A stretch of DNA of 64,000 nt, taken from contig CAZSGM010000001.1 of assembly GCA_964606505.1 (NCBI GenBank), positions 1-64,000 on the forward strand, in the 5' to 3' direction. The DNA comes from CAKVOD01 sp964606505. GTDB taxonomy: Bacteria > Bacillota > Clostridia > Christensenellales > UBA1242. Under the pieces are notes generated by a model, which did not search any database, was not told the origin of the DNA, and saw only the letters and a program-made list of their open reading frames with translations. A program made the position numbers and the translations under genes. Shown piece after piece: positions 19,521 to 28,800 of this stretch (positions are counted from its first letter, which is position 1; every line of letters starts with the position of its first letter).

Positions 19521-20810
19521 CTAAGGCAGCAATCTGTTTGGTCCACGGAAGATAAACATTGCTTCCTTAATCGTTGGAATATCCAACAATAACATTGTAA
19601 TTCTGTCAAGTCCTAAACCAAAGCCGCCGTGTGGAGGGCAACCATATTTAAAGAATTCAAGATAGAACTCAACGTCTTTCTTCAAGCCCTTCTCTTCTGC
19701 CTGCTCTTTCAAAATCTCGTACCTGTGCTCACGTTGTGCGCCCGTTGTGATTTCGACACCGCGCCAAATCAAGTCATAACCTTGAGGAACGCCGTCCTTT
19801 CTCATATGATAGAATGGACGCTGCTTGATGTCGTAATCTGTTACAAACATAAACTCACTATTAAATATTTCTTGCGCGAGTTTAAACACTAACTTTTCAG
19901 CTTCAGTTGTAAGGTCTCCCTTTTCAATATCGTCGACAATGTAGTCGTATCTTTCCTCGAGCTCTTGGTAAACATCCTTAAGTTTCATTCTTGGGAACGG
20001 TGTTGTAGGGACAACGACTTCCACTCCAAACTCTTTCGCAATAACTTCGCCGTACTCTTCCTTTACGCATTTGAGCATATAGGTCAAAAGTTCCTCTTCA
20101 AGTTTCATAACATCTTCAAACGACTCAATGTAACTAAACTCTATATCAAAGCCTGTAAACTCTGTCGCATGCCTTGATGTGTAACTTTGCTCTGCGCGAA
20201 AAACTGGGGCACACTCAAATATGCGCTCAAGCCCGCTTGCCATAGCCATTTGTTTATAAAACTGTGGACTTTGTGCGAGGTATGCCTTTTTGTCAAAATA
20301 CTTAAGTTCAAAAACATCCGCACCACTCTCACTAGCCGTTGCGATTATTTTTGGCGTGTGAATTTCAACAAACTTGCGTTCAAGTAAGAAGTTTCTCAAA
20401 GCCTTTGTGCAGCAGGTTTGGATTTTGAAAATCAGCGACTTCTTTTCATCTCTTAAGTCAATCCAACGATAGTCAAGACGCATATCAATTGCGGTCGTTT
20501 CGTCAATCGGCGAAACCTCCGCCGCACTCTCAACAACTACACTTGTTGGTAAAATCTCCTTTCCGCCTGCCTTAACTGCAGGGTTTTCAACAACCTTTCC
20601 CTCGATTGTAACAACTGAGTTAACGTTCAACCCAGCAAAAATTTCAGCAATCTCAGGTTGCTCAGGTTTAACAACCGTAACTTGGATTTTTCCAGTTGTG
20701 TCTCTGACAACGATAAACTGCATAGTTTTTTGGTCGCGAATTTTATCTACGAAACCTTGAATTTTTTGCGTTTCGCCCGCTTTTGTTTCACTAATATAAG
20801 TTCTTTGCAT
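19521..20810 (-). CDS. aspS: Aspartyl-tRNA synthetase, archaeal/eukaryotic type (probably non-discriminating)
   Basis: At 429 residues this is much shorter than the usual bacterial AspRS (about 590) and lacks the GAD insertion domain. The anticodon-binding OB fold is at about 1-110 and the class II core follows, with motif 2 FRAEQSYTSRHATEF and motif 3 GFGLGLDRITMLLL. This form often charges both tRNA-Asp and tRNA-Asn, with GatCAB completing Asn-tRNA, but I see no direct test of that here. A consensus promoter (TTGCCA, 17 bp, TATAAT near 20845-20870) and AGGAG precede it. pepF follows. Confidence 0.93.
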   Translation of the reverse strand: MQRTYISETKAGETQKIQGFVDKIRDQKTMQFIVVRDTTGKIQVTVVKPEQPEIAEIFAGLNVNSVVTIEGKVVENPAVKAGGKEILPTSVVVESAAEVSPIDETTAIDMRLDYRWIDLRDEKKSLIFKIQTCCTKALRNFLLERKFVEIHTPKIIATASESGADVFELKYFDKKAYLAQSPQFYKQMAMASGLERIFECAPVFRAEQSYTSRHATEFTGFDIEFSYIESFEDVMKLEEELLTYMLKCVKEEYGEVIAKEFGVEVVVPTTPFPRMKLKDVYQELEERYDYIVDDIEKGDLTTEAEKLVFKLAQEIFNSEFMFVTDYDIKQRPFYHMRKDGVPQGYDLIWRGVEITTGAQREHRYEILKEQAEEKGLKKDVEFYLEFFKYGCPPHGGFGLGLDRITMLLLDIPTIKEAMFIFRGPNRLLP

Positions 20811-20916
20811 TTTGTTCTCCTAAATTTTAAAAATCTACCATTATTATACCACAAAACCACCGTTTTGGCAAATGTTTGCATTAATTTTGTGTTATTACAT
20901 TTCGCCTATCTAACAT

Positions 20917-20948
20917 AAAACAAGGCGCAAACCTTTTGCGCCCTGTTT
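20917..20948. repeat. 32-bp direct repeat, left copy, containing a terminator hairpin
   Basis: Identical over 32 bp and in the same orientation as 25724-25755. The core GGCGCAAA-CC-TTTTGCGCC pairs as a hairpin, followed here by TTTTT on the plus strand. It lies downstream of the BpsA-like gene and could end the lasso operon. The two copies enclose that operon with little else. Confidence 0.9.
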
Positions 20949-21131
20949 TTAGCTTATTGTAATACTTACAATTTCATTGTTTCAGTCATTGTGCCGACCT
21001 AATTAGTAGTTGTTTCACTTACTTGATTAGTGGCTGTTACATTTACTCGATTAGCATTTCTTCATAATAACACAAAATGACACAAACTGCCATTGCGCAC
21101 ATTTTACGTTTTCAATCTCAATGTCAACCAA
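20949..21131. other. Short intergenic stretch with TTAGT-type repeats
   Basis: Loosely repeated segments of the form TTACTTGATTAGTGGCTGTTA around 21000-21050, of unknown meaning; no gene. Confidence 0.35.
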
Positions 21132-22682
21132 TTATACTTTAATACTATCTAGGAAGTTTTTTAAATTAGTTAAATCGCTATACGACAACTGAAAGACAAA
21201 ATTTTCAGCGCAATTCGCGACTTGACTTTCAAAAAAACTAGCCCGCGCTTCATTTTTGGTTATGCCCAAAATTTTAGTTGCTACTGACACAAATGCGTTT
21301 TTAATGTTTGAATTTCTATATATGAGGACGCTCTTCATTGAGTTCTTAACGCTTTCCTTTAACGTAAATCTAATTAATTTAATGTTATTCAAAGTGTATT
21401 CAGTTAAATCGTACAACTCAAGAATAACGTCAAACCTCCCCGAGTACAACTCTTTTGCTTGTTCGCCAGTAAATACCCCATATTGCACATCTTTATTTGC
21501 CATTATCAGCGTTCTTAAATTCAACACATCTTTTAGTTGATATGTAAAATCTATTACATAAACGCAATCTTGCGAGTGGCTGAGGGTTTTATTTTCTTTT
21601 TGCTTAAGGTAGTTAGATACTGACATTGAGTTGCCATCTTTTTCTTGTTTGTTAAGTATAAATAATAAATTATTCTCATTCACTGCATCGTTTTTACATA
21701 TATGCGACGCTATATCATTAAAATTAACGGCAACTTGGCTGCTGGCCTCTAATGACTTTTTGCCATGCGTATAAATGTCATACTCCTCGCTATATTCCAG
21801 TTTATCAAACGCTTTAGGTAAAATGTTGCAAACATAAAGGTCGCTTCTATAGCCTAGCGCTTCCGCTTTTTTATAGACATTAAAGTTTGCTATTATTTCC
21901 TTAAAGTATACAGAAAGTTTTTGCATAGCGCGTTGCACCTTGTAACCAATCGCGGGAGAAAGTTCAGCAGACTTATAACACAAGTATATTGTCGCAAATT
22001 TATCTTTGGAACATTCAATTGCGCGCAATAAAAATAACGACATCCCAACAGGCGTATATGGAGGGTCAGTAAATACAACATCAAAACTTCTTTGAGCAGA
22101 AAGTGGACATCCCAACCTAAAATCACTATACAAAACCTTAATATTTAACTTGAAATCGCGTGCTGCTTGCGCAATAAAATTTAAGACGTCATCATCTATA
22201 TCTAAAACTTCAATTTTATAATCATTAAACCCCACCTTACTCAACGTATACGCTAAAGCGATACTTGAAAAATCGTGGTCTCCTAAAAATAAAATTTTGC
22301 AGTTTGCAACATCGTGATTGTCAATAATATACTTCGCTCTCTTTACCAATGTTTCTGGAACCGCAGACACGTGGTCTAAATTCATTTTATGTTTGTCGAA
22401 TTTAGAAACAATTTTTTCTATTTCCCCGCAAATACTCTCAAAATCAATCTCCTTGCCACTAGCAAAATCACTTTGCAATAAATAGTCATCCCTAAACATG
22501 TAATGCTCGCCGGAAATTTCGCAATAATCATCCAAAACATCTTTTATAAACTTATATCCAACCCCCAATTCAAAGCAAAGCGAATGAATATTGTTGTGCT
22601 TTTTTGCCTCAGTCAAAATATTGATGGCAACCTTACTTAAACTGCCAAACTTTTCATAACATTTTTCTCTTACATTTTCCAT
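21132..22682 (-). CDS. BpsA-family (branched-chain polyamine synthase-like) enzyme in the lasso operon
   Basis: The first 300 or so of 516 residues match N4-bis(aminopropyl)spermidine synthase (PF01861): an N-terminal winged-helix-like segment, PETLVKRA, the nucleotide-binding motif FLGDHDFSSIALA (about 132-144), VLDIDD, and DPPYTPVGMSLFLLRAI (206-222). BpsA transfers aminopropyl groups from decarboxylated AdoMet. Family members are usually about 350 residues; this one has a further C-terminal region of about 200 residues that I do not recognise. GAGG precedes the ATG at 22682 by 6 bases. It begins 71 bases after the candidate lasso precursor, across a hairpin. A peptide-tailoring role is inference; ordinary polyamine synthesis or a methylase-like activity is possible. 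Confidence 0.8.
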   Translation of the reverse strand: MENVREKCYEKFGSLSKVAINILTEAKKHNNIHSLCFELGVGYKFIKDVLDDYCEISGEHYMFRDDYLLQSDFASGKEIDFESICGEIEKIVSKFDKHKMNLDHVSAVPETLVKRAKYIIDNHDVANCKILFLGDHDFSSIALAYTLSKVGFNDYKIEVLDIDDDVLNFIAQAARDFKLNIKVLYSDFRLGCPLSAQRSFDVVFTDPPYTPVGMSLFLLRAIECSKDKFATIYLCYKSAELSPAIGYKVQRAMQKLSVYFKEIIANFNVYKKAEALGYRSDLYVCNILPKAFDKLEYSEEYDIYTHGKKSLEASSQVAVNFNDIASHICKNDAVNENNLLFILNKQEKDGNSMSVSNYLKQKENKTLSHSQDCVYVIDFTYQLKDVLNLRTLIMANKDVQYGVFTGEQAKELYSGRFDVILELYDLTEYTLNNIKLIRFTLKESVKNSMKSVLIYRNSNIKNAFVSVATKILGITKNEARASFFESQVANCAENFVFQLSYSDLTNLKNFLDSIKV

Positions 22683-22709
22683 AATCGACCTCAAATACAA
22701 TTAAATGCA

Positions 22710-22739
22710 ATCAAGGATTGCAAAACTGCAATCCTTGAT
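22710..22739 (-). terminator. Hairpin between lasso precursor and BpsA-like gene
   Basis: A perfect 13-bp stem with a 4-base loop (ATCAAGGATTGCA and complement). The T-tract after it on the minus strand is weak, so it may act as a partial terminator or an mRNA-stabilising 3' end that raises precursor output, as often seen in RiPP operons. Confidence 0.8.
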
Positions 22740-22753
22740 ATCAAAAACACAAA

Positions 22754-22870
22754 TTAGTTATTGTCTTCTCCTTTCTCGCCATATTCAGCTGAACCATTAC
22801 GCTCGCCGTCTTGCGGTTTAGATTTTTTACTCATAGTAATTATTTCGATTTTTCCTATTTTTTTAATCAT
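22754..22870 (-). CDS. Candidate lasso-peptide precursor (A), 38 residues
   Basis: Not a long ORF, but it has GAGGAGG 8 bases before its ATG and sits 47 bases after the B1 gene. The leader begins MIKKIGKIEIITMSKKS. A plausible core is GERNGSAEYGEKGEDNN: Gly1 could close on Glu8 to give an 8-residue ring with a 9-residue acidic tail. An alternative is Gly5 as residue 1 with Glu at position 7. The leader lacks the usual Thr at -2, so cleavage there is uncertain. The position, size and Lys-rich leader with a Gly/Glu-rich end are the evidence; the exact product is inference. Confidence 0.7.
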   Translation of the reverse strand: MIKKIGKIEIITMSKKSKPQDGERNGSAEYGEKGEDNN

Positions 22871-22917
22871 ATTGTGTTCCTCCTCTTTAGAAAGTATATC
22901 ACCTGAAAAATAATATG

Positions 22918-23145
22918 TCAAGCGCTTTTAGTAAATATATCACATTCATAAAGTTCTTCTAATAACTCAATATCTTGATTTTGAGCATTAAAACAAACCT
23001 CTCTGCCTTTTGATTTTATCAAAGTAAATATTGGCAAATATTCATCCCCCAACAAATAAAATTCCCCAGAGTTGAAATCTAATATTACAACATTTTTATC
23101 TATAATAACAAAGCTAATATTTGTTGCAATACAAAAATTATACAT
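22918..23145 (-). CDS. Lasso-peptide B1 protein (PqqD-like RiPP recognition element)
   Basis: This 75-residue stand-alone PqqD-type recognition domain has the typical strand pattern FVIIDKNVVILDFNSGEFYLLGDEYLPIFTL followed by helices. Such proteins bind the leader peptide and present it to the B2 protease. The ATG overlaps the cyclase stop by 8 bases (ATGTATAA), so expression is coupled. In lasso clusters split into B1 and B2, B1 is usually about 80 residues, as here. Confidence 0.88.
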   Translation of the reverse strand: MYNFCIATNISFVIIDKNVVILDFNSGEFYLLGDEYLPIFTLIKSKGREVCFNAQNQDIELLEELYECDIFTKSA

Positions 23146-25072
23146 TAATCACCTCAACTTCCGACCTATCTTGCACCTTACTATGTATTTTACACTGTTC
23201 CAACATCCATTCTCGCCCCAAATGAATTTCCTTAAGCCATATTTCCAAATAAATCAAATTATACATATATTTCATTGCTAAATTAGGCACAAAATGAGGA
23301 TCAAAAATATTTAACAAAAACACTTCTAATTCGCGCAAAAACTCATCTCTTTTTACGATCCCATATTTTGCCAAAAATAGTTCTTTATCGTCCCCCATAA
23401 GTTCAGCAAGATTTTTGCTCTCTTTTTTAAATTTTAAAACTATTGAAGGTGCATAATTTGTTTTGAACTTTTGTTCTGTTATTATATCTGGCAAAATATC
23501 TTTGTATGCTTCTCGCAAAACTCTTTTTTGTACATAATATGACCCAACATCACCCTTGCTTATGTCATAATGTATGTATGGCGGTATTTGTTGAGCTAAA
23601 GTATAAATTGATATATCTAACAATGGATGCACAAATTCATATCCATCATTTCGCTCATCATCAACAATCCCCTTAGGAAACATGAAATCATAAGCAAATC
23701 TTCTAGCCCAAAACTTCAACACTTTACTGTCTCTATAATTATTCCCCTTTTGACTTTTATTCGTTTTTTGCATTTCTTTCGTAAAAAATGACGGATACCC
23801 TACTTTGTCATCTTCTTTCCAATAATTTTTTCTATAATAGTAGTTATTCAAAAATGGAATAAATTGAGCATATTTGTATAAATAATTATCCTTCTTTTGC
23901 TGTTTCATTATAGTTTTATGTGCCATAGCCTCTGAACGATTTCCACAATATTTAAACACATCTTGACAATACCTAGTGCCCATAAATAGGTAATCTCCGC
24001 CATCCCCACCAAACAATAAAGAAACATTGTCCTTTTCTAATTCAGCAGATAAATGATACGAGAAACTATCATTTCCTATACAACAAGGTCCGTTAATATT
24101 TTTAATATAATCACGCCCCATGACTGCATTGCATATAGAATTGCCACTATTTTGATACAAAATTTTGCATTTTACTCCAAGTTTTTTTACTAACTTGCGC
24201 ACTATTTCAGAATCATTACAACTAAAATATAAAGGATTATTAGATGTTGCATGATAACATATCACCCTGTCTTTATATCCCAAATCAATTAAAGATGCAA
24301 GTATAACTGCGGAATCAATGCCCCCACTTAATGAAACGCCTATTGAACCATCACCATATGAAAGTACGAACTGATTAACAACACGGTTTAAAGTATCCCG
24401 AAACTTTTTATAGTATTGCTCCTTATCCGAAAAATTTAAGAATTCTCCATTGTAAAAAATTGCATTGTCATATATGCTTTTATATTGAATATTCCCTTCT
24501 TTAATCTTACATTTTACACCATTGGGGATTTTTTTTATTCCACTAAAGTAAGTTTGAGTATCAAAATTTTCATTATTAACAAATAATTCAGTGTTGGTTA
24601 ACTTGCACTTGTCAACATTTACTTTAATTGCAACCTCATCGCATAGTAACAATAATCTTATATCATTTGAAAAGAAAATGCCATCTCCGTTTGTATAATA
24701 AAAAAATGCATTAAACCCGTAATAATCATTAAAAATAGTAATTGAATTATCTTTGCTCGCCATTAACACCGTGTATCTTCCACTGCAACCACCCGTTTCT
24801 AATATATGCTCAATATTTTCAATATGATCAATACTATCATTGTTATAAAATTGTTCATTATAAAAAACGCACCCATCAACACACATTTGCACCGTACAAA
24901 TGCTTGCCGTTGATTTTTTTATATTTATATTCATCAAAAAAAACGAACTTTCACATCTATTCAACTCTGACATGTCTTCAACAGAAAAATTTAGCCATGC
25001 TTTAACTTTTTTAAGCCAATCATTTTCAATTTTGTTTTTATTACGCCCCATATATCCAAAATAAAGTTCCAT
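23138..25072 (-). CDS. Lasso-peptide cyclase (C, asparagine-synthetase-like)
   Basis: This 644-residue homologue of asparagine synthetase B adenylates the acidic side chain of the core peptide and closes the macrolactam. The N-terminal glutaminase-like domain (about 1-200) starts MELYFGYMG and lacks the catalytic Cys2, as lasso cyclases do. The ATP-pyrophosphatase loop SGGIDS is at 249-254, and LLFGGDGGDYLF follows. The ATG shares its A with the B2 stop (TAATG) and has GGAG 8 bases upstream, so I use this rather than a TTG 6 codons earlier. Order B2-C-B1-A supports a lasso cluster over primary asparagine synthesis. Confidence 0.92.
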   Translation of the reverse strand: MELYFGYMGRNKNKIENDWLKKVKAWLNFSVEDMSELNRCESSFFLMNINIKKSTASICTVQMCVDGCVFYNEQFYNNDSIDHIENIEHILETGGCSGRYTVLMASKDNSITIFNDYYGFNAFFYYTNGDGIFFSNDIRLLLLCDEVAIKVNVDKCKLTNTELFVNNENFDTQTYFSGIKKIPNGVKCKIKEGNIQYKSIYDNAIFYNGEFLNFSDKEQYYKKFRDTLNRVVNQFVLSYGDGSIGVSLSGGIDSAVILASLIDLGYKDRVICYHATSNNPLYFSCNDSEIVRKLVKKLGVKCKILYQNSGNSICNAVMGRDYIKNINGPCCIGNDSFSYHLSAELEKDNVSLLFGGDGGDYLFMGTRYCQDVFKYCGNRSEAMAHKTIMKQQKKDNYLYKYAQFIPFLNNYYYRKNYWKEDDKVGYPSFFTKEMQKTNKSQKGNNYRDSKVLKFWARRFAYDFMFPKGIVDDERNDGYEFVHPLLDISIYTLAQQIPPYIHYDISKGDVGSYYVQKRVLREAYKDILPDIITEQKFKTNYAPSIVLKFKKESKNLAELMGDDKELFLAKYGIVKRDEFLRELEVFLLNIFDPHFVPNLAMKYMYNLIYLEIWLKEIHLGREWMLEQCKIHSKVQDRSEVEVINV

Positions 25073-25497
25073 TATATATTCTCCAAACAAAATTTTTTAA
25101 TAATATGATATTCTTTGTAATCAGTAAAATAATTTAATATTTGTTTATCTCCTACTTCTAACCAAGAATGAGATAGCACCTTTCCGTTTTCAATTTTAAC
25201 CCCAACGATAATTTGAGAATCCTTATTGGAAAATATACATAACAAATGCGCCAACAACGTTATACTTATACAACTTGAAACAATATTATTATGTAAATCT
25301 TGCTGCTGGATATATTTTAATATTTTTTTTATTTTCTTAATAGATAATCTACACAAAAACTTATATTTATCAACTTTTTTACATAAGTTTAGAGATAGCG
25401 ATTTAATTGTTTCTATGTATCCCATATTATAGATGGATGCTCTAATTATTTGGTGCAACAAAACGCACTGCATTAAACTTGTTTTTATGTATTTCAT
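25072..25497 (-). CDS. Lasso-peptide B2 protease (transglutaminase-like)
   Basis: This 141-residue cysteine peptidase of the Transglut_core3 family removes the lasso leader. The catalytic Cys is in SSCISITLLAHLL, the His in LSHSWLEVGD, with an acidic residue expected in the following strand. The ATG at 25497 lies at the expected transcription start of the promoter 25505-25533, so the mRNA would be leaderless; the frame extends 22 codons further up, but that part overlaps the promoter and has no ribosome-binding site. It heads the operon. Confidence 0.85.
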   Translation of the reverse strand: MKYIKTSLMQCVLLHQIIRASIYNMGYIETIKSLSLNLCKKVDKYKFLCRLSIKKIKKILKYIQQQDLHNNIVSSCISITLLAHLLCIFSNKDSQIIVGVKIENGKVLSHSWLEVGDKQILNYFTDYKEYHIIKKFCLENI

Positions 25498-25504
25498 AAG
25501 ATCA

Positions 25505-25533
25505 ATTCTAGCATTTCTTTTGCTGTTTGTCAA
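25505..25533 (-). promoter_or_regulatory. Promoter of the lasso operon
   Basis: Minus strand TTGACA (25533-25528), 17-bp spacer, TAGAAT (25510-25505). The expected +1 is at about 25498, immediately before the ATG of B2. Confidence 0.85.
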
Positions 25534-25723
25534 GTATTTGCCTGCTTTAAGGGTTTTTAACAAGGCATTTCCACAGCATAAACTAACATTCTCAATGCAA
25601 CCTTATAAAAAACATTTTCGATATAAATGGCTTTTTGAGTTTTGCTATTTATATTGCCATAGTACTATGTTTACTAAAGCACTTTTGTTTCTCGATTTAA
25701 GCGACCATTGTACTTATAAAAAC

Positions 25724-25755
25724 AAAACAAGGCGCAAACCTTTTGCGCCCTGTTT
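25724..25755. repeat. 32-bp direct repeat, right copy, containing a terminator hairpin
   Basis: Same 32 bp as 20917-20948, same orientation. It also lies downstream of the MMPL gene (stop at 25885) and could be its terminator. Confidence 0.9.
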
Positions 25756-25884
25756 AAAACGAGAATGATTGTATTGCTTTATGTTGTATTTTATATTTTT
25801 ATCTGTTTTGTATTTTGAAAACAATACTATATTTTGTTTTATTGCTTATCTACACTATGCGTTAAGACAAGCCAAATTTATTTG

Positions 25885-28800
25885 TTATTTTTTATCTTTT
25901 GTTTTGCTTGCAGTCTTGCTATTTGCGGATTTCTTTGAGGTCGTTTTGCTTTCCGCTTTAGAAGCCGACGTTTCGCTTTCCGCTTTGGTGGTGGCTGCTT
26001 TACTGTTTGTCCTTGCGGCGACTTTCTTAGTTTCTGCTTTTGCGGATGTTTTTACAGCTCCGCCTTTGCTTGTGGAAGTTTTTACGGGTTTTACGTCCGC
26101 GGTTTTATCTGTTCCCTTTTTGGTTTCAGCTTCGACTTCCACTTTGTCAGTTTTATTTGTTTTCTCTTCTGCAGTAGGCGTGCTGTCGCCCACGAGTGCG
26201 ATAGCGTCGCCGCTTTCAAGTTGTGCAACTTCACTGCTTGCTACAGTTGGCGCACTCACGAGTGGCACAAACTTAGCCTTTAAGGTTGTTTTCTCAATAA
26301 GTTTATCGAAAATCAACAAACATTGCGGCAATACAAACAGGATTGTCAACACTGACAACAATGCACCGCGTCCAATTAAGTTTCCGATTGACCTAAGCAA
26401 TGGGATTGTCGAAACCCAACTAATTGTAAACGCTGCAAGAACAAGGATTGTTCCACTTGTGATGATTGTAGTGAACGAGTTCCCAATCGCGGTTTTGATT
26501 GCCTCAAACTTGTTTTGCTTGCGGCGGGCAGTGAGATACCTATCGGTAAGCAAGATTGCGTAATCGATAGTTGCGCCCATTTGAATTGCCATTGCAAGCA
26601 AGTAGCAAATGAAGTAAACGCTGTCGCCCATTATGCTTGAAAGCCCGAGGTTAATCCAAATCGCGCCTTGAATTGCAAGTACCAAAATAACTGGAATACT
26701 TGCCGACCTAAATGTCAACAACACGATAAGGAAGATTAGCAAAATTGTTATGAGGTCAGTCTTTAACTTATCCGTACTAAACACTTCCATTGTACTTATA
26801 ACATTCTCAGAGTTGCTAACAATATATGCACTTTCAAAATTCTCATTCAAATAATCTTGCAAGTCTCTGATAAAATCAAGTGCTTTTTCGTCTGCAACAT
26901 CCAAATTCATATTGAAGAGCATTCTGTCGCAGTTTTCGCTAACGAGCATTTGTTCTGCGCTTGAAAGTGTAGCGTAGTAACCGTCAATTGTCGCCTGCTT
27001 AAATACCCCAATTTGTGTGCGGATTTCTTGGTTATTGTGCGCGTATTCCACAAACTGCAAGTTGTAAATTGTGCTGCTTGCGCTGCTAGCGTCTTGCCCA
27101 TAGTAGGTAAACATTGCGCCAACTTGCGCCTGCGTTAAGCCATACTCACTGCAAATTGCTTGCGCTGTCAACTTACTAAACGCAGCCGTATTGTATGCGT
27201 CTGAAATTACTTCAACTTGGCTTCTACCCTCAACATCGTTTTCATAAATGTACGCCAAAATCTTGTAGTTTTGGACAGTGTCAGTATCTTGCAATGTATC
27301 GACACCTAAAATTGCCTTAAAGACGTTATTCATTGCGTCTTGGCTTGATAGCGCGTAGGTAGCCTGCGCTTGCGCCGCTGTCAATGCCACATACAAGTTG
27401 TTTGCGGCAATCTGCGCATAGAGGTTGTTGACTGTGGCTTCCGCCGCTGCAGGTAAAACCGTTCTCTCCAAGTGGAGTGCGGTTACCACATCGGCAAGGT
27501 AAACGCTGTCCGTTGCAGGGTTTTTACCAAGCAAAGTAAACAGTCTATCAATTTTTGTAACAACTTCCGTATCCGCTTCGGTTACGCCGAACATAACCAT
27601 AATTTGCGCTTTTGTCATCGTTTGCGCATAGAAGTCAGTTGTTGCAAGCGCGGTGCTTGAGTTTATGTAGTTTTGCTCAAACTTATCGGCGTCCGCGAAG
27701 TAATTGTTGATATATTCAACAAGCGCCCTTTCAGCCGCAACACCTGCGTCTCTATCGTCGTTTTTGCCGACCATAACTACTAGCGCATTTTGTTTGCCAA
27801 ATGTTTCCTCAATCTTCGCTTGGTCAGTCGCTACAACCCCTGCACTTGAGCCGCTTTCAACGACGTAAGTGAAGTTGACGTTGCTTTCAAAATATAGACC
27901 GACGGCAACAATGCACAAAAACAGAATTGGCATAACAAAGCGCGTCTTTTTAGCAAAAGTTCCAATCTTATCCATTTTTGGCATAAAGCTGCGATGACGA
28001 GTTTTTTCAATTCCTTTCGCAAGCATCATAATTACGCTTGGCATAAAGAACAGAACCGCCAAAACGCCTATGAACACACCCTTCGCCAAAACCATACCGA
28101 TATCGAACCCGATTGTGAAGTCCATAAACATCAACGCGACAAGCCCCGCGATAACCGTCAATGAACTTGCGACAATCGCAAGGAACGACCCCGCGAGTGC
28201 TTTAGTCATCGCTGTTTTTGCGTCAACACCCTTCTCCATTTCCTCACGGTATCTGTGGCAAAGCACGATACAGTAGTCCATAACAAGTGCAATCAACATA
28301 ATCGAACTTATCGACTGTGTAACGCACGAAATCTCGCCCATCACAAGGTTTGTACCCATATTGATGACAATTGAGCAGCCGATAACAATCAGGTAAACAA
28401 GCGGCTCGAGCCACGAACGCGACGTTAGGAACAAAACCAAAATTACAATCGCAACCGCAATCAACAGGATAATCATCAACTCCGAGCCAATCGCCTCTTG
28501 ACTGCCCACGGTTTCAACCGCCGAACCGCCGAGCGCAAAGTCGTACCCGTCGAGGAACGCCTTTAAGCTGTCTATCGACTCCTTAGTTTCGGGACTGTAA
28601 TCGCTCTTTTCAAAGAAAACGCTCAAAAGTGCCTTGTTGTCTTTGTAGCACGCTTCTTTTTCTGCGTCAAATGAAATGCTTGCAACACCTGTAACGTCAT
28701 CACTAGCCAAAATATCTTTAACCAGTTGAGTCGCGCCCTCTTTAGTTATGTTTTCAACCATAATGCAGGCGGTTCCGCTTGCCCCAAATTCGTCCTCCAT

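Noticed and set aside
20811..20916. T-box riboswitch upstream of aspS
   Set aside because: Only about 100 bases with a plain promoter and ribosome-binding site; no T-box sequence or antiterminator.
23138..25072. Primary-metabolism asparagine synthetase B
   Set aside because: The catalytic Cys2 is missing and the gene overlaps lasso B2 and B1 genes; a lasso cyclase explains it better.
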